Assembly: GCF_030936135.1 (NCBI RefSeq)
Contig: NC_082594.1
Location: 130,672,668-130,736,667 of the forward strand
Source of the DNA: Gavia stellata
Lineage: Eukaryota > Chordata > Aves > Gaviiformes > Gaviidae
DNA length: 64,000 nt
Reading direction: 5' to 3'
Shown here: positions 35,001-47,000 of the stretch, one piece after another
How the letters are laid out: every line of letters starts with the position of its first letter
Numbering within the stretch: the stretch's first letter is position 1
The notes under the pieces: generated by a model
Database searches by the model: none
Seen by the model: only the letters and a program-made list of their open reading frames with translations
What the model was told of the DNA's origin: nothing
Translations under genes and position numbers: made by a program

Positions 35001-38000
35001 CGATACTGGCCTAGATGCAGAGCAGAAATCCTAGTCCTGAATGTTTGCTCTGTGGCAGCTGTTGCTCTTGATACCCCCAGGGAAACGCTGTAGCCCTTCT
35101 CTGGCATAAGGGTACAAGAGGCACAGGTAAGCCATGCGCTTAGTATCCTCCAAGACTCATCTTGCACAAGCTTTGGTCATCAGGATCGAAGATTAGGCCA
35201 GACAGAGGTGTCATCTTGGGGAGGTCAGTTCCACTAATTTTATAATAACCTTGGGATCAGTAATTCATGTAATCACATGAACAAAATTGCTTTGAGGTCT
35301 GTTTGCAAAAACTGAAGCTTTGAGGACTGCCAGGGTTTGAAAAATGGTCTAGGGTCTCTAGGTGAGATATCAACAGAGCATCGAAGAGGAGGAGAGCGGG
35401 ATGCTTGAGTGCTGCCCAGAAGAGAGACTACAGATCCGTCATCTGGGGAGCAGAAGCATTGTTGAGCAACTGCTGGAAAGAGTCAGAGGGATGTGACTTG
35501 GAGGGTGGGAAAGAGGAAGGCACCCCAAATACTGCAAATGAGGCAGCTTCTTGGCCGTTCAGTACTGCAGCAGGAGGGTAGCAGAGCTGTGTGCTGTGAG
35601 CTGTAGGCTTTATAACTCCATCCCACTTAACCTGATGTTTCTGAGGGTCATGCAGTAGAAATGGTACAGGGAGCAGATCTCGGGCTTTGAATGTCTCAGT
35701 CACTCTCCCCGGTTAAGCTCTGAACGCATTGCTTGTGGCCTTCTGCCTCTTTTTGCACGCTTGAGTCGCACAGTCTGTAAAATGCAGATGATGACTGCTG
35801 TGGGCATACAGCATGTCAGTGCAAAATCAAGAGGCCTTTCAGTAGTTGTATATTAACTATATGGGAGAAGTTAAAACTCACAGAAGTTTTGGTTACCTGA
35901 GCAGGCCCTGCAGGCATCTGGACTAGCAGTTGCCAGGGCTGCCTGAAAATAGACGATGAGTCCTTAACAGAATGAATTAATCTTGGTGTTGCTTATTTTT
36001 AGTTAAGCAAACATCTAATAGCCTTGGATTCACAGGCAGGTCTCTCCCTCCCCCCCCCCCCCCCCTTCTTTTTCTTTTCTTTTTTTTTTCCCCCCCCTCT
36101 CCTTCCTTAAAGGAAACTTGACTGCTCTTAGACTAGTAAAGCACCTAATCTGGAAGAGCCTTGAGATCTCAAAAAAGATATGCTCAGTGCTTTCACCTAT
36201 ACGTTAAGGAGAGAGAAGCAAGTATCAGTGTTGACAGCAAAGAGGAGACAATTTGTAACCCTGCGCACGTAAGGGCAGTAGCTCTTGCTTAGGGACGTTC
36301 CAGCCACCCTGGGTGAGGAGCAGCAGGAGCTCGAACTGGGATGTGGAGCGGCAGCAGGAGGTCTGTGCTGAGTAGAGCCTTGACTGGGTTCAGCTTGCAA
36401 AATTTTTCAGCTGCGTTATTGCACCTGTAGCCACGGTCTCAATTAGCTTTCCTTTCACAGGAAATGGAAATGCTAAATCTTTTGGCTAGATTCAGCAATG
36501 GACATTACCCCGACACCCTCCTGCTAGCCTTGGAAAGGTGTGTGAATGGAGCGCTAATGAGTCACTGTATGATAAGTTTAACTGTTGGGCTTGTCCAGGA
36601 AGCTCTTACAGAGGTGGTTTTGTTTTATAAAAGTAGGGAGAGTTATGCTCTACAGACTTGCCTTGGGCAGTTACAAAGCTGCAAAGCTTTCACACCTGGA
36701 GTACTGTGTCCAGTTCTGGTCTCCCCAGTACAAGAAATGTTTGGGCTTACTGGAGTGAGTCCAGTGCAGAGCCATAAAGATGATTAAGGGATTGGAGCAT
36801 GTTTTGTATGAGAAGAGGCTGAGAGAGCCGGGACTGTTCAGCCTGGAGCAGAGAAGGCTCAGGAGGATCTCATAAATGTGTGTAAATGCCTGGTGGGAGG
36901 GAATGAAGAAGAGGCAGCCAGGTTCTTCTTAGTGATGCCCAGTGACAAGACAAGAGATAATGGGCACAAACACAGGCATTCCATCTGAACACAGGAAAAT
37001 ACTTTTTTTTTTTTTCCTGTGAGGGTAGTCAAAGACTGGAACAGGCTACCTGAGAGGTTCTGGAGTATCCATCTATGGAGATATCCAGAACCTGACTGAG
37101 CCCTGAGCAACCAGCTCCAGCTGACTCTGCTTGAGTAGGGGGCTTGGTCTAGGTCATCTCAAGAGGTCACTTCCAACAACAATTTTGTGACTCTGAAAAC
37201 AAACCTATTTCTGGGCTTTCCAGAAAGGGAGATGAAGAAATACATAGTATAATGAAAGTAAGAGCTACTTTCTGTAGGACATGCAGTCAGACAAATTCAG
37301 ATGCTTCAGGAGGAGAAGGCTGTTCAGCAGTGACTCCTCACTTACAGTTGTAGCTCGTCTCCTTTCTGCCCAAGTGCTTTTTTTCTACCCTGCTGGTCCC
37401 ATGTGAGTTCTTAGACACTGCTGCTTGAAATGGGACTCAACATGATATACATTTCACCAGCGTGAAGCGGGCTGTCTTCAGAAAGAGTCCTGGCGGGGTT
37501 ATAAGGCGGCAGTGGTGGAAGCAGCCAAATCTCAGGACACAGAAATGAATGTTCCATTTTCTAATGGCTGATTCCTTTGTCAGCAAAGATGTGAAAGGAT
37601 TTCAGCCTTTGCATGGTCCTTCAAAAACATCATCCATGGAGAAGGAGCAGAGGTGCTAAGAAGTGAATGAACTGGGGGTGTCAAGTGGACCTAGGAAATG
37701 TAACAGGCCTGTAAACTGGGGGTGGAGGATTTATTCTCCTCATGGAGATGAATCAATACTTGGCTCTCTAAGGACCTCAATTTGCCATCTCTGTCACTTA
37801 TTTGATTAGTTGAAATAAATGTGGCATGCCAGATGATCGCCAAAACCTTGAGAGCTTTTCAAATTGTGTGGGTAGGAATTCAAGCAGTGCTGGAGTTGAA
37901 AGTATCATTTGCTGCCTCCCTTCCAGAGCGAGTACAATTCCTTACATGTAACCAAGATATGTCTTGGTCCTGCTTTTGCTCTGCTCATCCCCTCCTCTCT

Positions 38001-41000
38001 GGGACTCTTTAGCAAGCCAAGGTAGAATATAGATGCACGTGTGAGCTTTGAGGGGTGTGGGTTCTCCTAGGCTACCATGTACTGAGGCCACCCTGATGAC
38101 TCAGATTATTTGTCCCACCTAACAGCTGCAGCATTCAGTTTCCTGAAGCATCTTCTAGTGCTGTTTTAGAAGGTGATGACACAGCTTAAATGACCCTTTA
38201 AAAAAAAAAACCCACAACTAAAACCTGGTGGTTTTTTTAACTTGTTGGATACCTTCTCCCTTCCTCTTCAGTACAGCAGGTCAGTTATCCTGATCCAAGT
38301 TACTTTAAAAAGCATAAGGTGGGGGGGAGAGAATACTTTCGTTTGAGTAACTTTTTGGAAAAAAGATCACAGAATCATTAAGGTTGGAAAAGACCTGTAA
38401 GATCATCAAGTCCAACCATCAACCCAACACCACCACGCCCACTAAACCATGTCCTGCAGTGTCACGTCTACGCAACATGCAGTGTTCAAAAAAACATGAT
38501 GTGTTAATCCTCACCTTGGTACTTTCTGCTTCCAAGTAGACATAACACTTTCCATAGCATTATTGCCTGCATGCCTTGACCTCTAGGAGAGGACATTGCC
38601 TTTAGTCGTAGACTAAGGCAGTTGCCCCTTTATAGCCCTATGACAGTGAGTGGTGGTTGAGCTTTAGCAGCCTGAAGGGAGGCCATCAGCTCAGCTGGTG
38701 TGACACATAGGATATGGTAGGGTTACAAAGGGCAAGGATGGGATGGTTGTGTCCAAGGCTCCAAGACTTGCCTGTCCCCTTTGGATTTAAGGGACTGCCT
38801 TGTCCAGCAGTGAGCTATGCCACACAGGCACTTGCTGCTCCCGGATTCTGGGCTGCATCGGCAGGACGCGATGTAAGAGTCAAGGCCGAGATGGAGGCAT
38901 AGAACAGGTATGAAGTTTTGCCCTCTACTGGGATTTACAGTGCATGAGGTGGAGTCTGAGTATAAATCATTCAGCTGTTGCCCTGCTCCCCTTCTCCAGT
39001 CTAACTAGACTAGTGGGGAGGGAGGTCAAGTTAATAGTGCTATAGCATGGGTACACCTGTAAGCCAGCCTAATTCCAGCCATGAGCTCCCAGCTGCTGTC
39101 TCCATGAGCTGGGTGATCTCATTCACCCAAAGGTGTGCATGGGATTATGTCTCCATAAGGCTCCAGTCCCTACTGCTATGTACTCCTGGCTCCTGAAGGA
39201 GGAGAGGGCTGTTTTCTCATCTTTCTGTTTGGGTACGAGCTGTATGAAAGGGGTAGGCAATGGTCATTCTTGCCTGCCCATGCGATACTTTGTTCGTTTG
39301 TGAAGCAGGGCACATTCCCCACATCTGCAGGGCTCCGTAAGGCAGGCAAGGGTCTCGCAAAGTTCCCTTCGTGGTAAGGATGCAATGGCAGACCTCAATA
39401 CCTTGCAAACTTCATTGGGAGAGAAAATCCTTCCCTTTTGGACAGGACTCAGGGGGCTCTGCTTCGATTGGTGAATATTAAGAAAACACTTCCTTGCATC
39501 ATCATAGGTAGAAGTGTTCAGGGATGTGGTCTTGGCATGGTATTCCACCCTCTTCATATTAAAGTCTAGGAATTCCACGAATTGGCCCAACAGACATTTA
39601 AGATCACATAAAATGTCTAGTGAAGATCTCAGACTATGAAATACTGGTATTAAAAGTAGTTCTTCAGCCTTGTGTTGGCTGTTGTGCTTGTCTGCTTATG
39701 AAACAGTATTTGATTACATGGCCATGGCTCCTCAGATAAATACACTGTAGAATGCAGGTAGCATGTATTCTTACCTGTGCAAGCCAAACAGCATGAGAAA
39801 CTAATAAAGCCGAAAAATATACTGCGCCGCTGGAGATAAATGGCTTGCTGCATATGGACTGTAATGCAATAGGGGGAAGAACTGGGATTTCCAAGGGGCG
39901 TTAAGACTAAATCATAGAATTGTCCCTAGTGTATCTTAATAGATATGAAAAGCTGTATTTTTTTTATGATAGAAAGATAGAGCTCTGTCATGTGTTTCAT
40001 AGGATACCTCAGAGCAGGTTTTTTCTTTTGGCTGACTTTTTCTAAACAGCCTGTGAATTTCTGTTTGTGTTTTTCCTCTTAGAATCAATATTGGAAATAC
40101 TTAGTTTGCTGAAAGGGAAGATCCAAGGTGGAAAGAAGACACATTCTCACTTGTATACAACTGTCAATTCTGTGTCCAAAGCCTGGGCAAACTATAAAAG
40201 TAGTACTTTTTTCTTTTTTTTTTTAAAATACCACTCAGCATTAGTATATGCTTCAAACATCCATTACGTTTATTAAATTGAGAATTTAGAAGAAGTAGAG
40301 ATACAACATTCTAAGTCTTCCAGTGAATACAAAAGAACTGTACTCATTTAAAGTAAACCTGGCTGTCTGCAATGTATGCGTAACCCACGTAGTGGGTTAT
40401 GTTCTGTATTCATGAAGTCAGTGCAGAAGAGAATTTCTAGGTAGAATGCCAGCTTGCATTTGTGAGTAGTTGAGGATGCATGACGCAGTAATACTATTTG
40501 CTGTGGGTCTGATGTGAGCTTGCCATTGCACTGTGCTGATGTGCTGAGCCCTGGGGGGTTCACAGAGTGGTGTCCAACCAGAGGCAGTGTAAATCACTTC
40601 ACCTGTGGAGGTGGGCTTGCTTTAACTGTTTCTTGGGCAAAAAACGGCTGGACAAGTAGCTGGAACGTATCCTTTCTGTAATGATAGTTGGTTTCCCCAT
40701 GGATGGAGAATGGCTCCATGTGCTTGCGGGACTCTGGCTTGACCATTGTGTCTTCATGCTCCTTAGATTTGTTTTCTTGTTCAGTTCCAATGTCACTTCA
40801 TTTGGGTCCCCGTTCCTTGTCACAGTGACTACAGCAAACACCTACAAACAGGCAGCAGCTTGTTCAGCCCAGTCCCTGCGTTTCCCAGTTATACCAACGT
40901 GTGCTGGCTCGGCTCCCCCAGCTGAGCAGGGCAGCCACAGGGACAAAGGAAGCCGCAGAGTAACCTTCCAGTGCTGTCTGGTGGTGGTGGCCTGCTGTGT

Positions 41001-44000
41001 TGATACCCTTCAGGTGTTACCTGTGAGTCTTGCTTTGTGATGGTGTTTTTCTTAACTTGGTTTTAGCACCCTACTGTGAAATTTACTTGGAAACAAAAAT
41101 GCATATGTAGTTTTTGTGGTCAGAAGGAAAAGCTGGAAGGCATGCCAAAAGAGTGCTGCAAAGGTTTAGAAACCAGAAGGCAATGGAAAAAGATTCCAGT
41201 GTTTGCCCTTCTATCGCAAAGGGGTTTTAATTAAATAATTTATGATGTCTTTTGTTGAAGACTTTATTTTTTAAGAATTGGTGGCTGTAGCCTCTGTATG
41301 ATGGTGATGATGGCAGGAAGGTTGATAATGATTATGGCTTTCAAAAAGGTGTTTTGTTCCAGTAAACTAAACTCCGACGTGAGCCTAGAATCGCTAAACA
41401 AGAATAAATAGGGAATTTTCTTTCAGACTTGCGACTGCAGATGCAAGCCCTTTTTCTGAACCTGTTGTCCTCAGTGTAAGCATAAGCTGCCATCTCAGGT
41501 AGCTGCCCTTCTGCTACCTTGCTAATTCTGTATGCTTTTTCAGAAGGTGGCACCCCCCTTCTACCTTTACTCTTCTTGGAGGGTATGAAGTTGAGATATC
41601 TATGAAAAGTCTTTCACTGATCTAGAGAGAGACCATTCTAATCTTTTAAGATGCGGTGGGCTTAAAATGTGTATATCTTATCTACCTAATATGCTTTCAT
41701 CATTTAAAGACCTCTAATAGAGATGTACTGTCTCTTCTGATGGGTTATACATTCTCATACTCTGTTTTCTTGAGCAATACCTGCAGCTCTGGAGAGGGAG
41801 CTGAAGAGATGTTCTTTTCAAATGGAAATGGTGCCATTTCCATTTGGTGCAGACAAACTGCTTGCTTGCTTTTCAAAGCAAATAGTAAACTGAGGGCCTT
41901 CTGCCCCACAGTTGTCCTACCTCTGCAACTGCTTGGTGGTCAGATAACGTAAGGAGAAATTGTAAGGAGAAATTTCAGCTGCTGGTTGCAGTGGGCTGCA
42001 TTAAAACCTCCCAAGCAGCCTTCCTTGGGAGGTTGAAGGCAGTCAAGAGTGTACTCCTGTTGTTAGGTGGGGTATATATGGGTTACAGTTATCTCAGTAT
42101 CATTTACAGCTGAGCCAGGTGCTAGCTGCTAACCTGGTTTTTCATCCCTAACTACTTATGTCGTCTTCAATCATCTTTGTGACTTTCCCAGTAATGTTGA
42201 TTGAGTTGGGTACGTAAGGGTCCAAGCAACAAAATTTTCAGTTGTAGCCTTGGGTATATGTTGTGTGTGTGTGTTTGCTTAATTTTATAACAGTAGTTAT
42301 TCAGGTTGCTCCCAATTGGGTAAGTGGAAGCTACTGAACTCTCTTCCTCTTATGTCTGCTGCATTTGTCCATTGTGTCTTGTCTGACAGTCACCTCTGAT
42401 GTGGGGTCAGGGCTGTGATTCTGGATTAGAACAGCAGCAAGGAGGCACTTCTGTAAATGACCTCTGGATCTGAATAACCAGTCCAGTGACAAATACTGCT
42501 GATCTCCCCGTAGATATTGCCAGTATTTAGGTCAGACAGAGGAAGGGGGACAGGCTTCTCCCACCTAGATTTGGAGCCGTCTTTCTTGTTCTTTGCCTTT
42601 GGCTAATACCTATTTGTACTCTCCTTTCTCTTCCCACAGGTAGATGCAGTGCGGGTGTACGTGAACAGCAGCTCTGAAAACCTCCAATATCCTGTCCTGT
42701 TTGTAGTTCGCCAGCAGAAGGGAGTGCTGTCGTGGCAGGTCCCACTTATTTTTCGAGGCCTGTAAGTACTGGAGTCTCTTCCTTGTAACACACTGGTCTG
42801 CCGGCTGTGTCCAGCATCAGCCTTCCTCAGGTGCTAGATCTTGCTCCTTGTGTAGACTGCAGGACTTGGTTGCAAAGCATGCTTGCTCATTGTCAGCTGA
42901 ACGTAGGAAGACCAGGATTTGGTGGGTAACCTCTTGTTTGGCAGCCTGCTCTTGTCTCCTGTATGTGGAGTACAAGGAGTCTCCTCTGCTGGGGATCTGC
43001 CTGTGTCACTAGTCAGTGAATCTACCAAATGGTGTTATTTTCATTTCCACAGTTGCTTACAGTGCGTGCAAATAGTTCTTGGGTTCTAGTTTGGAGCAGG
43101 ATTTGAACTAACCGAACTGCTGGGTTACAGAGCATTTGGGGAATAAGGGCTCTCCTCTGTTTCTCACCCCAGCACACCTAAGTTGAGTCTATTCTGGAGG
43201 CTGGGGGATGTTTTGGGGGTGTTTTCTTTGTGAAAGTAGTGCTGCTGTGTATCTTCAGCCACCTCAGAGCTAGTTAGGCTGCAAGTACTGAGACTTTGCA
43301 GGCACCTTAGACCATCTCAGATGTGAAGCTTCATCCCATGACTGAAATCCTGGTGCCAGACAGCAGGTATCCTGCAGTGTCTTGCCTGATGCAGGGGATG
43401 GTTACAGCAGTGGCTGTTCTGGGCTGTCGTGCTCCCTCTGCCTCCAGCAAATGGCAGATGTGCTAGATCTGCAGATGGCACAGGCAGCCTCAAGGGCAGT
43501 GAAATGCTGGGGATGGCCAGTCCCTTGTGCAGACTGCAAGAGGCAACAGAGGTGGACTTTGAGCTCTGAATAAAAGACTGAATGGTCTTGGCCTTTCAGA
43601 TTGGTATTTCAGTTATGCAAGCAGGGGAAAAATGTTGTTATTAAAACTGCCAAACAACTTTTAAACTGCTGTCTCTCTCTTTTCCATCCAACTTTCCCTT
43701 CCCTCCTTCCCTTGGCTGTTATAGCTATCAGAGGACCTACAATTACCAAGAAGTGAGTCGGACCCTCTGTCCCTCTGAGCCAACACCTGAGACAGGACCC
43801 TCTGACCAGATTATATTTGTGGACGTCGCTTCCATGGCACCATTTAATATTGCGTATGAGCTGCTAGTCACCAGGCTTGAGAACTTCCAACTTGAGTAAG
43901 CTGGGATGTGAGAATACAAATGTAATTTCTTCATGTATCTGTTATACAGGGATTTCGTCCATCTGCCTACACTTCCATTCTTTTTCCTTCACAGAAAAAA

Positions 44001-47000
44001 AAAAGGTTGTTTTTTTTTTTTTTTCACAGAATCATAGTTTGGGTTGGAAGGGACCTTTAAAGGTCATCTAGTTCAACCCCCCCACAATGAGCAGAGACTT
44101 CTTCAACTAGACCATGTTGCTCAGAGCCCCATCCAGCCTGACCTTGAATGTTTCCAGGGATGGGGCATCTACCACTGCTCTGGGCAACCTGTTCCAGTGT
44201 TTCACCACCCTCATCATAAAATATTTCTTCCTTATATCTAGTCTAAATCTACCCTCTTTTAGTTTAAAACCATTGCTCGTTTTCTTTTGCTTAATCTGAA
44301 GGTACTCTGTGTGTATTCCAATTCTGAGCGTTTTAGATTTCAACATGCTGGCATTTCTTTTCTAGGACCAACAAAGCCTTTAACTTCACTGCCAGCCCTT
44401 CCCAGCCCCAGGTAAGGAGCAGTCCTGTGTAGCGTTGCTTGTATGTCTTACCACATCCAAATGGTTGATGTGATCCTTTGTTAGAGATGGCAAAAGCCTT
44501 ATATGACTAGGTCATTTCCCTCTTAGGATGCAGGGAAACTTCCTTACTGTTGAATTTTCTGTGGATATAGTGAAGAGGTAGCAGTGCCTCAGCCCCTCTA
44601 GGGGCACGTTTGGGTCCTCTTGCAAAGCAATCAAGTGAACCAAAAACCATGGCCAGAGCAAATGAACAGTATCTGCAGTTCAGGAAATTCCAGAAATGTA
44701 CAGAAGTCCAGAGGCCATTGGACTGATACACCTCATGGGAAGTGAGATGGTGTGCACCAATGTCTTGTTCCAGCCAGCGCTGGTTCAATTGCCCTAGTGT
44801 GACTAGCCAAGATGCAGTCTTTACTGGAGAAAAATAAATACTTAAATAAGTAAGCTGTAAAGGTACAACAGAACTCAGACTGCTATTTCTTGCTCAGGCA
44901 GCAAGTCAAGTTACAAGGTGATAAATGAAATGCCTGATAAGTTTGGTTATTACTTCAGAAGAGAGTACAATGTAGAGCACATCCAGCTGAGAAGCCTTGT
45001 TTTGAGCCCTGCAGATACTGCAAGTCCTCTCTTAAATGAAAATGCTGTTGGCAGTAACTATAGCGATACAGGAGCTCGTAGAGCTGGGAGAGTATGTAAT
45101 TTACCCAGGCTGTCTGGTACTCCATTTTTGTCGTTGCTACCGCTGTTAGTAACACCACTTAATTTTGGGTTTCCTATTATAAGGCATCCCAGCGAATTTT
45201 TTTTTTTTTTTTTTTCTGTCAAATATCTTAAGCTGGTTTGCAGATACATGCAGTATTTTATACTACAGAAGCATAGGGAATGGTGGTGGCTCTTTATAAA
45301 CCCTCATTACTTAGGATCTTGTAATTTGATTGTAGAGTGTTTAGGATCTGGCCTGGAATTAACTTTGTGACTTTGGTCTGTTATTTGTCACAATTAATAA
45401 TATGAGATTGGTGACTTTTAATTATAGGCCAGATGTAGAGAGTAGATGATGAGTGCTTCTTAATTGGTATAATGCTGAGATTTTTGTAAATGAAAGTATT
45501 AAGTAGTTCGTGGGAGAAAGAAAATAAAAAAAGGCAATTCAAAAATCTAGATGGGTGTTGGAATAGCCGTAAGCCTGGAAAAAGACAAGGATAATAACTG
45601 AAGGAGTTATTGTCCAGAACCCAGCTCGTGCCTGAGGGCAGAAGGAGAAGTTAAATATGCTTGTATAGGTCAGGAGCGTTGCCTAGATACGTTTATACCA
45701 CTCACAGTCTGTGCAGGAGAGAACTGTAGGTCTCAATGTCCCTTATGTTCTGTACTCTGGTATAAATGTAGCTTAAAAAGAAAATTATAGAAGGGTCCTC
45801 ATGGGTGACTTCCTCAAGGACCTAAAGCTTTGCAAGGGTAGCGCACCTGGGAAAACCAGGAGCTCAGACTGCCAGTGTCCTTGCTTGGCAGAGATAAAAC
45901 GCGCTCCGCTGAGGAAACCGGCTTGGTGAGTTTTCAGTTTGTAAGGACTTGCACTTGGAGCCACGGCTCCCTCAGCAGCGAAGGGACCTGCCTGGAGAGG
46001 GCTGATGGGGAATAAATGCTTTAGTAGAAATGGGCAAACTTGGAAGAAGCCTGGGTGATTTCTTGCTTATCCCTGCCCTTCCTGGGAAGGGGATGGCGGA
46101 AGGAAGTGAAATAGGAAATGCCTGGCCCTTGCTCAGCACTAAGGTTTATGTGACGTAAAGGGAGCTTGCCAGTTGGGAATGTCTCAGGTTATGGTTTTGG
46201 AGCAGAAGCTGTGTCAGCTTCTGTCCTAGTGGCCTGTGCCTGCCCTGGGGTAGCAGCAGTGGCTGCCAGGTGACCATAAGGAAGGGAAGAAGATGCCTGG
46301 TGGCAGTCCTCAACCTTGTGTCCCCTCAGGTGGGGTGAGGTGCCCATCAGCCCCTTGCAGTAGCTGCGACTGTGAACCTGAGCTCTTGGGGTCTGGGCTC
46401 CCAGCAGGATGGTGGGAGCCCTTGCAGCAAGCCTGCTTGCTGGGTGGGCACAGAAACCCTACTTCTCCAGCAGCCGGCTGGTGTAGTACATCGAGCTTTT
46501 ACTGGAAAAATATGCAAATAGTGAAGTTGCCTGGAACATCTTTTGCCTAAATCTGAAAAGGCCCTTGCTGGGACAAGGAAGGGCATCTCCTGACCCCACA
46601 GACTGTCCTGGGCGCTTGCTCAAAGCATGGAGCACAAGAAACACCATTCCTTGCCCCCAGAGGAAAAGTAGGAATATTACCAGACGTTACTCTCTCCCAA
46701 TTTGTTTCAGAGCTATAGCTGAGTTATTTTAAAAGCTGAAGTGAGAAGAGAAACCCCCACCCTCAAAAACAAGCAAAACCAAAAAACCCCAAATCCTACA
46801 ACTAATATCAGGCATTTATTTATGAGCTCTTGACAGTTCAACCATTTGACCTAATACTTTCCACAGTCTCTCTTTGAGGTGACCCATCTGAGATAAACTC
46901 CATGATATGTTCCATCTATAAAGTAAGGCCAGCAGTATGGAAACATCTAGAAATTGCTCATAGCAACATAAAATGGAGTAGGTTATAAGATGAAGTCACT

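Larger units (their letters stand above)
23029..42639. other. SIDT1 intron 1, 19.6 kb
   Basis: The largest intron in the window. It holds four CR1 fragments (24865, 34664, 36690, 38368), a 38-bp tandem duplication (27681), a 78-base pyrimidine tract (36041), a hairpin pair (41819, 42005) and simple homopolymer runs. No exon with SIDT1 similarity and no RNA gene was recognised. First introns of this size often carry enhancers, but none can be called from one sequence. Confidence 0.8.

Noticed and set aside
34475..35167. 230-codon open frame on the minus strand, one of the longest in the window
   Set aside because: It runs antisense through a CR1 fragment and a T-rich run (giving a Lys-rich stretch), has no recognisable domain, and lies inside SIDT1 intron 1. 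It is explained by chance openness.
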